Source of the DNA: Thiobacillus sp. UBA6205
Lineage (GTDB): Bacteria > Pseudomonadota > Gammaproteobacteria > Burkholderiales > Thiobacillaceae
Direction: 5' to 3'
Length of the DNA: 18,283 nucleotides
Assembly (NCBI GenBank): GCA_002421825.1
Contig: DISR01000089.1
Location: 1 to 18,283, forward strand
Each line of letters begins with the position of its first letter. The first letter of the stretch is position 1. Of the stretch, positions 7,349 to 18,082 are shown piece by piece. Under the pieces are notes generated by a model. That model saw nothing but the letters and a program-made list of their open reading frames with translations. It was not told the DNA's origin and searched no databases. The translations under genes and the position numbers were made by a program.

Positions 7349-8643
7349 GCTTTCTTCTTGATATTTAGTTTCAAAAAATGGGTGGCGCAGGAGATGCAGG
7401 GATCATAGTTGCGGATCACGGTTTCCGCATGATGCCTGATTCTTTCTTCAGGCTGGTCAAGGCCGAAATGGTTCAGCGATGTGCGCAGGTCGGCTTCCAT
7501 GCGCGCCTGGTTCTGGCTAGTGGGCGGTACGATGCGCGCGCTGACAATGCTGCCGCTGTCATCCAGTTCATAGCGGTGCCAGAGGATGCCGCGCGGCGCT
7601 TCGGACGCGCCAAACCCGATGCCGGCACGCGGCGCGGCTTCAAGGTAAGGCGTGTCGGTGGGCGCATAGGCCTTGAGCAAACGGATGGCCTCGACGAAGG
7701 CGACATGGATTTCCAGGGCGCGTGCGACGATGCTGTGGAAGATATTGGCCGAGGGGAAGCGCACGCCGCAGGCCTCCAACAGTTTGCGTGTTTCCCCGGG
7801 CAACTGATCCAGATTGAGGTTGACGCGCGCCAGCGGGCCGACCAGGTAATCCCGTCCGCGATGATGGCAATGCAGGGCGGTGGAGTGGGGTGCGTGGCTT
7901 TCCTTGAACTCGCTGTCGAAGTCGGCGATGTCGAGGTCGAGACCTTCGCTGGAGACGATGCGCCCCTGGGTGATGGGGTATTCGTTGGCACGGCCCAGCG
8001 ACACGCACTCGAAATCCTGGGTCTCGCCCGGCAACGGCAGCGAGGCGGTCCAGCCTGCGAGCGCCTCCACCTCCGGCAGCAGGGCTTCGAGTTCGGCCAG
8101 CAGTTTCGCGGCCGCGGCGCTGGGGGGCGCATGCCAGAAACCGCCCACGCGCACGCCTACCGGATGCACCGAACGCCCGCCGAGGAAGCGGATGATGGCA
8201 TTGCCGGCTTCCTGGATGCGGAGTCCGCGCCGCACGATTTCCGGATGCTTGCCGGCCATGTCGATGGCGTTGGCGAAGCCGAGGAAATCGGGCGCTGCCA
8301 GCAGGTGGATGTGCAGGCTGTGCGATTCGATCCACTCTCCGCAATAGAACAGCCGGCGCATGTCGCGAATCCAGGGCGTGGGTTCAATGCCGAGGATGGA
8401 CTCCAGCGCCTGCACCGCGCTCATCTGGTAGGCCACCGGGCAGATGCCGCAGATGCGCGCGACCATGTCCGGCACTTCCATGTAGCTGCGGCCTTCGAGG
8501 AATTTTTCGAACAGGCGCGGCGGTTCGAAAATGCGCAGCCCGAGTTCGCTGATCTCGCCGTTGACGATGCCGAGGTCGAGCGCGCCTTCGCCTTCGACGC
8601 GCGCCAGCACCGGGACGTTGAGGTTGACGGTACGCTTAGTCAT
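7345..8643 (-). CDS. hydA: Group 3b [NiFe]-hydrogenase large (alpha, catalytic) subunit
   Basis: This 432-residue subunit holds the NiFe active site of a soluble hydrogenase that links H2 with NAD(P). The four nickel-ligand cysteines are in RICGICPVAY (Cys65, Cys68) and DPCISCATH (Cys416, Cys419), and the tail after His422, FLKLNIKKKA, is the peptide removed on maturation. RVEGEG near residue 15 is the conserved N-terminal motif. The short length and the gene order place it in group 3b (sulfhydrogenase / NADP-reducing type) rather than in the membrane-bound groups. The ATG at 8643 is chosen because homology starts there; it overlaps the small-subunit gene by eight bases. A longer open frame to 8775 would lie within the small-subunit gene. 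The protease gene follows with a 4-base overlap. The symbol follows Pyrococcus usage. Confidence 0.95.
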   Translation of the reverse strand: MTKRTVNLNVPVLARVEGEGALDLGIVNGEISELGLRIFEPPRLFEKFLEGRSYMEVPDMVARICGICPVAYQMSAVQALESILGIEPTPWIRDMRRLFYCGEWIESHSLHIHLLAAPDFLGFANAIDMAGKHPEIVRRGLRIQEAGNAIIRFLGGRSVHPVGVRVGGFWHAPPSAAAAKLLAELEALLPEVEALAGWTASLPLPGETQDFECVSLGRANEYPITQGRIVSSEGLDLDIADFDSEFKESHAPHSTALHCHHRGRDYLVGPLARVNLNLDQLPGETRKLLEACGVRFPSANIFHSIVARALEIHVAFVEAIRLLKAYAPTDTPYLEAAPRAGIGFGASEAPRGILWHRYELDDSGSIVSARIVPPTSQNQARMEADLRTSLNHFGLDQPEERIRHHAETVIRNYDPCISCATHFLKLNIKKKA

Positions 8644-9421
8644 GTTCTTTGTCCCGGTACTGCTGGCCGATGTCCGCAAAGGGCTGGGCCGTGGAGGTGA
8701 TGAAGAGAAAGCGGCGCGCGACGTCGCGCCTGGCGAGTCCCGCCTGCTCGAAGTGTTTCGCCATGGACGCCGCATTGGGCAGTTCGGCCGGGCCGAAGCA
8801 GCCGTAGCAGGCGCGGCCCACGCCCGGGCAAAGCGCGCCGCAGCCGGTGCGGGTGACCGGACCCATGCACGGCGCGTTTTGCGTCACCAGCACGCAGGCA
8901 TGGCCGCGCCGCTTGCATTCCACGCACACCGGCTCGTCCGGGTTGACGGGCATGACGCCGTTCAGCAGGCTGGCGGTGGCGGCCAGCACCTGTTCGGTGG
9001 TGACCGGGCAGCCCCACAACTCCAGGTCCACTTTCACGTGCGCCGAGACCGGGCGCGACTCGGGCAGGCATTCGATGTATTCAGGGCTGGCGTAGATGTC
9101 GGCCACCCAGCTTGCCGCTTCCTTGACGCCGTTCCTCAGGGCCTGCAGGCCGCCGGCAGTGGCGCAGGCGCCAATGGTGACGAGGAATTTGGCCGATTCG
9201 CGCACGACGCGGATGCGCTCGATGTCGTGCTGCGTGGAGATGCTGCCCTCGACGAAAGCGACGTCGACTTCGGCGAACGGGTCGATCCAGCCGGCCTCGG
9301 CGAAGTGCAGGATCTCCACTCTTTGGGCAAGCGTCAGCAGCGCCTCGCCGGCATTGAGGAAGGCGAGCTGGCAGCCGTCGCAGGACGCGAACTTGTGCAC
9401 GGCGATGCGCGGGCGATTCAT
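8636..9421 (-). CDS. hydD: Group 3b [NiFe]-hydrogenase small (delta, electron-transfer) subunit
   Basis: This 261-residue subunit carries the Fe-S relay that takes electrons from the NiFe site. Twelve cysteines fit three [4Fe-4S] clusters: Cys14 and Cys17 (SCDGCQLAF), Cys86 (TIGACAT) and Cys138 (WGCPV) for the proximal cluster, then Cys166, 169, 176, 185, 194, 198, 205 and 208 in the C-terminal part. There is no twin-arginine signal peptide, so the protein stays in the cytoplasm, unlike uptake-hydrogenase small subunits. The start at 9421 is set by the ATGA overlap with the gamma-subunit stop and by homology beginning at MNRPRIAVHKF. The open frame extends upstream to 10327, but that part overlaps the gamma gene out of frame and is not used. 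Confidence 0.94.
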   Translation of the reverse strand: MNRPRIAVHKFASCDGCQLAFLNAGEALLTLAQRVEILHFAEAGWIDPFAEVDVAFVEGSISTQHDIERIRVVRESAKFLVTIGACATAGGLQALRNGVKEAASWVADIYASPEYIECLPESRPVSAHVKVDLELWGCPVTTEQVLAATASLLNGVMPVNPDEPVCVECKRRGHACVLVTQNAPCMGPVTRTGCGALCPGVGRACYGCFGPAELPNAASMAKHFEQAGLARRDVARRFLFITSTAQPFADIGQQYRDKEHD

Positions 9422-10251
9422 AAACCGCCCCTTTCCAGCAGTGCCTTCACTTCCGGCCAGGAAAAAACCGGCCCGTCCTTGCAGACAAAAGAGCCACCCA
9501 GCTGACAATGTCCGCACAGGCCCAGCGCACACTGCATGTTGCGTTCGAGGCTGACGTGGATGTCCGATTCCGGCAAGCCGCGCGCCTTCAGTGCCCTGGC
9601 CGCGGCCACCATCATGCCTTCGGGACCGCAGATCATGCACACCGCGTTGGCGGGATCGAATTCGGCCTGAGCGACAAGATCGATGGGGCTGCCCACGTGC
9701 CAGGGCCACAGCGCCTCGGTGGCGTTGGCGGCAAGCAGCACCTGGGTGCCGGGCGCCTGCGCCCAGCGCTCGTAGGACGCGCGCCAGATGAGGTCGTGGC
9801 TGTGCTTCACGCCCTGCAGGATGATGAGGCGGCGGAAACGCTCGCGCCGCTTCAATACGTAGTGGATCACCGCCATCACCGGCGCGCAGCCGAGGCCGCC
9901 GGTGACGATGAAGACATCCCTGCCTTCGGCTTCGGAGAGCGGCCAGCCGCGGCCGTAGGGTCCGCGCAGGCCGACTTCGTCGCCGGGCTTCAGTTGCGCC
10001 AGGCCCTTGGTGACGCGGCCGACGGCGCGAATGGTGTGGGCGAAATTTGCGCGCTCTTCCGGGTCGGAGGAGAGCGAGATCGGCACTTCGCCCGCGCCGG
10101 GCAGGTAGACCATGTTGAACTGCCCGGGCGCGAAACGGTAACTGTCCTGCGTGGCCGCGTCGTTGAAGCGCAGGCGCAAAGTGAAGATGTCGTCGGATTC
10201 CTGGACGCGCTCGACGATTCTGGCGGTTTGGGGGACGTGAGGAGAATTCAT
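9418..10251 (-). CDS. hydG: Group 3b hydrogenase gamma subunit, FAD/NAD(P)-binding reductase
   Basis: This 277-residue flavoprotein exchanges electrons between the Fe-S clusters and NAD(P). It has a ferredoxin-reductase-like beta-barrel with the FAD motif YRFAPGQFNMVYL (38-50), the nucleotide-binding strand VTGGLGCAPVM (116-126), CGPEGMM (208-214), and a C-terminal [2Fe-2S] site with Cys241, 246, 249 and 257 in a C-x4-C-x2-C-x7-C pattern. It resembles dihydroorotate dehydrogenase electron-transfer (PyrK-like) proteins; the hydrogenase context gives its role. The stop overlaps the small-subunit start (ATGA, 9418-9421). No usual ribosome site is found: AGG abuts the ATG directly, and an inverted-repeat element begins only 18 bases upstream. 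hydG here is the sulfhydrogenase gamma subunit, not the FeFe-hydrogenase maturase HydG. Confidence 0.93.
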   Translation of the reverse strand: MNSPHVPQTARIVERVQESDDIFTLRLRFNDAATQDSYRFAPGQFNMVYLPGAGEVPISLSSDPEERANFAHTIRAVGRVTKGLAQLKPGDEVGLRGPYGRGWPLSEAEGRDVFIVTGGLGCAPVMAVIHYVLKRRERFRRLIILQGVKHSHDLIWRASYERWAQAPGTQVLLAANATEALWPWHVGSPIDLVAQAEFDPANAVCMICGPEGMMVAAARALKARGLPESDIHVSLERNMQCALGLCGHCQLGGSFVCKDGPVFSWPEVKALLERGGL

Positions 10252-10268
10252 CCTGGGAAAAACCTGTT

Positions 10269-10399
10269 AACCACGGGGGGCACGGAGAACACGGGGGCAA
10301 ACAGGGAGTAATGGTTGATTGTGGCAATCAGCCACAGGGAGAAAGGTTCAGCGTTAAAAACCTGAAGCTTTCCCCGTGAACCCCGTGTGCCCCGTGGTT
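10269..10399. repeat. Inverted-repeat element (~131 bp, 28-bp arms) between hydrogenase beta and gamma genes
   Basis: The left arm 10269-10296 starts AACCACGGGG and the right arm 10372-10399 ends CCCCGTGGTT. Aligned as inverted repeats they match at 23 of 28 positions by hand count. The 75-base centre contains a smaller perfect hairpin, TGATTG (10316-10321) with CAATCA (10325-10330). No open frame of note lies within. The motif with its CACGG/CCGTG repeats resembles short non-coding dispersed repeats of proteobacteria (MITE- or REP-like), but no target duplication was recognised. It fills nearly all of the 166-base beta-gamma gap in an otherwise overlapping operon. Confidence 0.75.
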
Positions 10400-10417
10400 C
10401 AAATGCAGTTTTCAGAT

Positions 10418-11509
10418 TCATTTGAGCAGCGCCGCCGCCTCCTCGGTGATGTCGATGCCCACCGGGCACCAGGCGATGCAGCGTCCGCAGCCGACGCAGC
10501 CGGAACGGCCGAACTGGTCATGCCAGCTCGCCAGCTTGTGCGTGAGCCACTGCCGGTAGCGCTGGCTGATTTCCGGGCGCAGTTGCTTGCCGTGGATGTG
10601 GCCGTGGCGCTCGCCGAAGCAGGAGTCCCATTCGCGGCTGTGCAGGCTGCCGCTGCCGTCGAGCTCGGGCTGTTCGGTTTCGGCATGGCAGAAGCAGGTG
10701 GGGCAGACCATGGTGCAGTTGCCGCAGGCGAGGCAGCGCTCGGCCACCTCCTGCCAGCGCCCGTGGTCGAGCCGCGCCATCAGCGCATCGCGCAGGTTTT
10801 GGCCGGGGATGGCGCGGGTCTGGCTTTCGGCGGCGCGGCGGATGCCGGCGGCTGCGGCCTCGATCTTTCCGGCCTGCGCTTCCTGCAGCGGCAGGGCGGC
10901 GAGTATCTCTTCTCCCTCGGGGCTGCCGGCCTGGATGACGAAGCCGTCCTCGAGTTCGGTCAGCGCGATGTCGAAATCGGCTGTGGCTTCGGGGCCGTCG
11001 CCGGTGGAGGCGCAAAAACAGGTGGCGGCCGGGTGGGTGCAGTTCACGGCGACGAGCAGCATGCCCTCGCGGCGGCCGCCGTAATGCGGATCGGGGCAGG
11101 GGCCGCCGAGAAAATGCCGGTCCTGGATGCGCAGGGCGGCAAGATCGCAGGCGCGCACGCCGATGACGGCGAGCGGGCGGCCGGGGGGCTCGATGGCTTC
11201 CACGGCATAGCCGTCCGTCTGGCGGGTGATGCGCCAGAGCGGCTCCCTGGGGGCGAACAGCAGGGGCTTGAGCGCCTGCGGGCCGTTGGCCCAGGCGAAA
11301 GCCTGCTTGTGCGTGCCCTTGGTCGTGCGACTGTTGCCGGCGGCCTGCGCAAGCGTTATGCCCCAGGGCAGTTCGGCGGTCTGGAAGGTTTCCTCATATA
11401 CGATGCGTCCTTCCCTTGCCTGCGGTGCGATGACGGCATAGCCGCTGGCGGCCAGAACGTCGATCAGGCTTTGCAGGGCGGAATGAGGCAGGAAGCGGCT
11501 TGGCGGCAT
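10418..11509 (-). CDS. hydB: Group 3b hydrogenase beta subunit, 4Fe-4S dicluster protein
   Basis: This 363-residue iron-sulfur protein is the first gene of the hydrogenase operon and relates to AsrA / sulfhydrogenase beta subunits. Its C-terminal part has two cluster motifs, CLACGNCTMVCP (Cys259, 262, 265, 269) and CVGCGRCIAWCP (Cys338, 341, 344, 348), with additional cysteines between them (CFCH at 272-275, Cys297). The N-terminal half has the family marks VIGVRACDLAALRIQD (115-130) and NCTHPAATCFCASTG (156-170). It passes electrons between the small subunit and the flavoprotein, or to an outside acceptor. The ATG at 11509 gives the usual N-terminus (PHSALQSLIDVLAASGYAVIAP). The nearest ribosome-site match is weak (GGACGAG). 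It is transcribed divergently from tig. Confidence 0.92.
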   Translation of the reverse strand: MPPSRFLPHSALQSLIDVLAASGYAVIAPQAREGRIVYEETFQTAELPWGITLAQAAGNSRTTKGTHKQAFAWANGPQALKPLLFAPREPLWRITRQTDGYAVEAIEPPGRPLAVIGVRACDLAALRIQDRHFLGGPCPDPHYGGRREGMLLVAVNCTHPAATCFCASTGDGPEATADFDIALTELEDGFVIQAGSPEGEEILAALPLQEAQAGKIEAAAAGIRRAAESQTRAIPGQNLRDALMARLDHGRWQEVAERCLACGNCTMVCPTCFCHAETEQPELDGSGSLHSREWDSCFGERHGHIHGKQLRPEISQRYRQWLTHKLASWHDQFGRSGCVGCGRCIAWCPVGIDITEEAAALLK

Positions 11510-11516
11510 GACTCGT

Positions 11517-11557
11517 CCAACTATAGCAGTTGGCTGTTAAGGATATTCAACATATCC
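11517..11557. promoter_or_regulatory. Two adjacent 17-bp perfect dyads upstream of the hydrogenase operon; possible operators
   Basis: CCAACTATAGCAGTTGG (11517-11533) and GGATATTCAACATATCC (11541-11557) each have perfect 6-bp arms around a 5-base centre and lie seven bases apart, 8-48 bases before the beta-subunit ATG. On the minus strand TATAGT (11526-11521) within the first dyad is a candidate -10 box, with TTGAAT as a poor -35 at a long 19-base spacing. The arm sequences differ, and neither matches the FNR consensus TTGAT-N4-ATCAA. The dyads are seen directly; regulatory function is inferred from position. Confidence 0.45.
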
Positions 11558-11601
11558 GCGTAATCCCTGTGACAGTCATGGGCATGTCCCGCGAAGCCGG
11601 T

Positions 11602-11630
11602 TTTTCTGCGGCTGCAATTCACGGTAAAAT
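11602..11630 (+). promoter_or_regulatory. Candidate sigma70 promoter for tig-clpP-clpX
   Basis: TAAAAT (11625-11630) is a good -10 box, with TTTTCT (11602-11607) as a poor -35 at 17-base spacing, about 147 bases upstream of tig. The rest of the 267-base tig-hydrogenase gap shows no gene. The start site was not determined. Confidence 0.35.
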
Positions 11631-11776
11631 TGCCGCTTGCGATTTCGTCAGCCTCGCGTGGCTTGCCTCGCGTATTTTTTGCCTGCGGTTGCATGAGGAT
11701 TCGTCCGGCGCCGCGCGTGCGGCCCTTACGTCCTGTCGGCGCAGCTTACAACCTGTACTTTTTGAGAGAGTGTCTC

Positions 11777-13081
11777 ATGTCCCAGCTAGAAGTTCTCGGA
11801 TCCCTCGAACGGCGCATCGATCTTGCCGTTCCCATGGCGGCGGTGGAAACCGAGGTGCAAAACCGCCTCAAGCGCCTGGCCAAGACCGTCAAGGCCCCGG
11901 GCTTCCGTCCCGGCAAAGTGCCGATGAGCCAGGTCAGCAAGATGCACGGCACTGGCGTCCGTCAGGAAGTGCTGGGCGATTCCCTGCAGCAGAGCTTTTT
12001 CGAGGCGATCAATGCACAACAACTGAAAGTGGCTGGCATGCCGCGCTTCGAGCCCAGGCAGGGTGACGGCGACGCCTCGGTGATCCGTTTTTCCGCGACC
12101 TTCGAGGTCTATCCCGAGGTCAGGCTGGGCAATCTCGCCGCCGCTTCGCTGAAGCGACCCGTTGTGGGCGTCGAGGACGACAACGTCGACGCAACCCTGG
12201 AAATCCTGCGCAAGCAGCGCCGCAGCTTCTCCGGGGTCGAACGCGCAAGCCGGCAGGACGATCTGGTCCAGTTCGACTTCAGGGGCACTTTGGACGGCGA
12301 AGCGTTCCCGGGCGGCGAGGCCAAGGATTTCTCGACCGTGATCGGCGAGGGGCGCATGCTCAAGGACTTCGAAGACAATCTGGCAGGCCTTGCCGCCGGG
12401 GAATCGCGCGGCTTCGACATGACGTTCCCGGAGGATTATTCCGCCGCTCATCTGGCCGGCAAGACCGTGCATTTCGACGTGACCGTGAAGGAAGTGCAGG
12501 CGCCCATGCTGCCCGAGGTCGATGCCGAGTTCGCCAAGGCCCTGGGCATTGCCGATGGCGATGTCGCCAAGCTCCGTGAAGAGGTCAGGGCCAATCTGGA
12601 GCGCGAGGTCAAGCGCCGCATCCAGGCCCGCCTCAAGGAGGCGGCCATGGAAGTGCTGCTGGCCAACGCCGAACTGGAACTTCCCAGATCGCTCGTGGCC
12701 CTTGAAATCGACCGACTGAGGCAGCAAATGCTCAATCAGATCCAGGCGAGCGGCGGGCAGATCAAGGATGACATGATTTCAGCCGATATATTCAAGGACC
12801 AGGCCGAGCGCCGCGTGCGTTTGGGCCTGATCATTGCCGAGGTCGTGCAGAAAAACGACCTGGAGGCGAAACCCGAGCAGGTGCATGCGCTGATCGATGA
12901 GTATGCGCAGGGCTACGAGGACCCGCAGGAGGTGGTGCAGTGGTACTACCAGGATCCCCGGCGGCTTCAGGAACTGGAGGCCCTGGCATTGGAAGACAAT
13001 GTGGTAGCATGGGTTGTCGGCCAGGTTCAGGCTACCGATGAACCGGTGAAGTTTGACGATTTGATGGGACGTGCCGCATGA
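11777..13081 (+). CDS. tig: Trigger factor, ribosome-associated chaperone and prolyl isomerase
   Basis: This 434-residue protein docks at the ribosome exit tunnel and helps new chains fold. The ribosome-binding signature GFRPGK is at 42-47 in the N-terminal domain. The FKBP-like peptidyl-prolyl isomerase domain spans roughly 155-245 (DLVQFDFRGTLDG ... GFDMTFPEDY ... VHFDVTVKEV), and the helical C-terminal arm domain follows. The start MSQLEVLGSLERRI is the family N-terminus; an open frame from 11630 would add an unrelated peptide and is rejected. A purine run GAGAGAG (11764-11770) precedes the ATG and lies in a small TGAGA/TCTCA dyad (11763-11777). The stop overlaps the clpP start by four bases (13078-13081). 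Confidence 0.97.
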   Translation: MSQLEVLGSLERRIDLAVPMAAVETEVQNRLKRLAKTVKAPGFRPGKVPMSQVSKMHGTGVRQEVLGDSLQQSFFEAINAQQLKVAGMPRFEPRQGDGDASVIRFSATFEVYPEVRLGNLAAASLKRPVVGVEDDNVDATLEILRKQRRSFSGVERASRQDDLVQFDFRGTLDGEAFPGGEAKDFSTVIGEGRMLKDFEDNLAGLAAGESRGFDMTFPEDYSAAHLAGKTVHFDVTVKEVQAPMLPEVDAEFAKALGIADGDVAKLREEVRANLEREVKRRIQARLKEAAMEVLLANAELELPRSLVALEIDRLRQQMLNQIQASGGQIKDDMISADIFKDQAERRVRLGLIIAEVVQKNDLEAKPEQVHALIDEYAQGYEDPQEVVQWYYQDPRRLQELEALALEDNVVAWVVGQVQATDEPVKFDDLMGRAA

Positions 13082-13716
13082 CGGCTAAGCATATGAGCAA
13101 TTACTTCGAGCCTCAGGGTCTGGGGCTCATCCCCATGGTGATCGAGCAGAGCGGCCGTGGCGAGCGGGCGTACGACATCTATTCGCGCCTGTTGAAGGAG
13201 CGCGTGGTATTCCTGGTCGGGCCTGTGAACGACGCCACTGCCAACCTGATCGTGGCCCAACTGTTGTTCCTGGAGTCGGAAAACCCCGACAAGGACATCT
13301 ATTTCTACATCAACTCGCCGGGTGGCTCGGTTTCCGCGGGCCTCGCGATCTACGACACCATGCAGTTCATCAAGCCCGACGTGTCGACCCTGTGCATCGG
13401 CCAGGCGGCGAGCATGGGCGCCTTCCTGCTGACCGCCGGCGCCAGGGGCAAGCGCTACTGCCTGCCCAACTCGCGCGTGATGATCCACCAGCCGCTGGGC
13501 GGCTTCCAGGGCCAGGCCTCGGATATCGAGATCCATGCCAAGGAGATACTCTATCTCAAGGACAAGCTCAACGGCATGCTGGCGAAACACACCGGCCAGC
13601 CGATCGAGGTAATCGAGCGCGACACCGACCGCGACAACTTCATGAGCGCCGAACAGGCCGTGAATTACGGTCTGGTCGACAAGGTTCTGGAAAACCGCGA
13701 ACAGGCGGCGGCGTAA
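13078..13716 (+). CDS. clpP: ATP-dependent Clp protease proteolytic subunit
   Basis: This 212-residue serine peptidase forms the two-ring barrel fed by ClpX. The catalytic triad is Ser112 (GQAASMGAF), His137 (VMIHQPLG) and Asp186 (RDTDRDNFMSA), each one residue on from E. coli precursor numbering. The N-terminal IPMVIEQSGRGERAYDIYSRLL is the usual conserved start of the mature protein. The first ATG overlaps the tig stop as ATGA, implying coupled translation; a second ATG five codons later (13093) is possible, but neither has a clear ribosome site. It is followed by clpX after 16 bases. Confidence 0.97.
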   Translation: MTAKHMSNYFEPQGLGLIPMVIEQSGRGERAYDIYSRLLKERVVFLVGPVNDATANLIVAQLLFLESENPDKDIYFYINSPGGSVSAGLAIYDTMQFIKPDVSTLCIGQAASMGAFLLTAGARGKRYCLPNSRVMIHQPLGGFQGQASDIEIHAKEILYLKDKLNGMLAKHTGQPIEVIERDTDRDNFMSAEQAVNYGLVDKVLENREQAAA

Positions 13717-13732
13717 AGTGGGGGAGAACGTG

Positions 13733-14995
<1,263 letters not shown>

Positions 14996-15008
14996 GGATG
15001 GCAAGCGG

Positions 15009-15039
15009 GGGGCGTCAGGGAATATTTCTCTTTCGCCCC
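15009..15039. other. GGGGCG/CGCCCC inverted repeat behind clpX
   Basis: GGGGCG (15009-15014) pairs with CGCCCC (15034-15039) around a 19-base loop and is followed by TT but not by a T-run. It may act as a weak terminator or attenuator between clpX and lon. Its right arm overlaps the -35 region of the candidate lon promoter, so either reading could explain the sequence. Confidence 0.3.
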
Positions 15040-15065
15040 TTGATGTTTCTGGGATCGCCCGCAGT
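15037..15065 (+). promoter_or_regulatory. Candidate heat-shock (sigma32) promoter for lon
   Basis: CCCTTGAT (15037-15044) with upstream TTTCG matches the sigma32 -35 pattern TCNCCCTTGAA well. CCCGCAGT (15058-15065), thirteen bases on, is a partial match to the -10 CCCCATNT. It lies about 57 bases before the lon ATG. Heat-shock control of lon is well known in E. coli; here it is inferred from the boxes. Confidence 0.45.
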
Positions 15066-15121
15066 TCGATTAATGGAATTTTCCGCGCATGGGTGCGGAG
15101 CAACTTCGATAAGGTGTAATC

Positions 15122-17524
<2,403 letters not shown>

Positions 17525-17550
17525 GTTGCGGCATTCTTTTCAGCACGAAG

Positions 17551-17580
17551 AAAAATCCCGCCGTTCGGCGGGATTTTTTT
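17551..17580 (+). terminator. Rho-independent terminator after lon
   Basis: ATCCCGCC and GGCGGGAT form an 8-bp GC-rich stem with a GTTC loop, flanked by A5 before and T7 after (extended pairing AAAAATCCC...GGGATTTTT). It lies 27 bases behind the lon stop. The symmetric A and T tracts could let it work in both directions, but no gene approaches from the other side. Confidence 0.93.
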
Positions 17581-17619
17581 GTCGAGGTTCCGTTTTTTTC
17601 TCCATGCCCCGGAAACCGC

Positions 17620-17649
17620 TTGACACAAGGCTTTTCGGAAAGCTATAAA
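17620..17649 (+). promoter_or_regulatory. Strong sigma70 promoter for hupB
   Basis: A perfect -35 TTGACA (17620-17625) and a 5/6 -10 TATAAA (17644-17649) are spaced by 18 bases, just after the lon terminator and 47 bases before the hupB start. It probably also drives the tRNA-Val gene behind hupB. Confidence 0.8.
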
Positions 17650-17696
17650 TCCGCCACAGGCTTTTTCCTGTGCTTCGTTTCGAAAGGGGACAACAC

Positions 17697-17969
17697 GTGA
17701 ACAAATCCGAACTGATTGATGCCATCGCCGATTCCGCCGATATTTCCAAGGCTGCCGCCGGCCGGGCGCTGGATGCCGCTATCGATGCAGTGAAAAAAGC
17801 ACTGAAGAAAAACGACATGGTGACGCTGGTGGGCTTTGGCACCTTCTACGTCGGCAAGCGCGCCGCCCGCACCGGCCGCAATCCCCGCACCGGAGACTCC
17901 ATCAAGATCAAGGCTGCCAAGGTGCCGAAGTTTCGTGCGGGCAAAGGCCTGAAGGACGCCATCAACTGA
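17697..17969 (+). CDS. hupB: Nucleoid-associated DNA-binding protein HU-beta
   Basis: This 90-residue HU protein binds and bends DNA without strong sequence preference and compacts the nucleoid. It has the family length and marks: NKSELIDAIADSADISKAAA at the N-terminus, VGFGTFYVGKRAARTGRNPRTGD, where the DNA-binding beta arm and its RNPRTG motif lie, and the C-terminal VPKFRAGKGLKDAIN. A GTG start at 17697 is chosen over an in-frame ATG at 17670 because AAGGGGA (17684-17690) is six bases upstream and the HU N-terminus begins there. It stands behind lon as in many proteobacteria, with its own promoter, and tRNA-Val begins nine bases after its stop. Confidence 0.96.
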   Translation: MNKSELIDAIADSADISKAAAGRALDAAIDAVKKALKKNDMVTLVGFGTFYVGKRAARTGRNPRTGDSIKIKAAKVPKFRAGKGLKDAIN

Positions 17970-17978
17970 TCCGATTAC

Positions 17979-18054
17979 GGGTGCTTAGCTCAGCCGGTAG
18001 AGCGTCGCCCTTACAAGGCGAATGTCGGCGGTTCGAACCCGTCAGCACCCACCA
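17979..18054 (+). tRNA. tRNA-Val, anticodon UAC
   Basis: The 76-base sequence folds into a full cloverleaf. The acceptor stem GGGTGCT pairs with AGCACCC, the D-stem is GCTC/GAGC, the anticodon stem TCGCC/GGCGA holds the loop CTTACAA with anticodon TAC (reads GUA and related valine codons), and the T-arm is GGCGG-TTCGAAC-CCGTC with one G-T pair. The discriminator A and the CCA end are encoded. It follows hupB by nine bases with no promoter between, so it is probably cut out of the hupB transcript. Confidence 0.97.
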
Positions 18055-18082
18055 AACCAGAAGCTGGCCGCGCCCAGCAGAA

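Noticed and set aside
4977..7361. A 794-codon plus-strand open frame over the hydrolase, trpB2 and protease genes
   Set aside because: It is antisense to three well-supported genes, crosses their borders and has low-complexity G/A/V/H-rich content.
7378..8700. A 440-codon plus-strand frame opposite the hydrogenase large subunit
   Set aside because: It is antisense to a gene with clear metal-ligand motifs and contains no recognisable domain.
8644..8775. N-terminal extension of the hydrogenase large subunit
   Set aside because: It lies inside the small-subunit gene in another frame and is R/S/P-rich; the normal start is at 8643.
9422..10327. N-terminal extension of the hydrogenase small subunit
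   Set aside because: It overlaps the gamma gene out of frame; a proper ATG with ATGA coupling is at 9421.
10269..10399. Possibility that the hydrogenase inverted repeat is a CRISPR or insertion sequence
   Set aside because: There is only one pair of inverted arms, no direct-repeat array, and no room for a transposase.
11630..11776. N-terminal extension of trigger factor
   Set aside because: The family N-terminus begins exactly at 11777, and the upstream part has no homology-like features.
17670..17696. Upstream ATG for hupB
   Set aside because: The HU N-terminus and a good ribosome site both point to the GTG at 17697.
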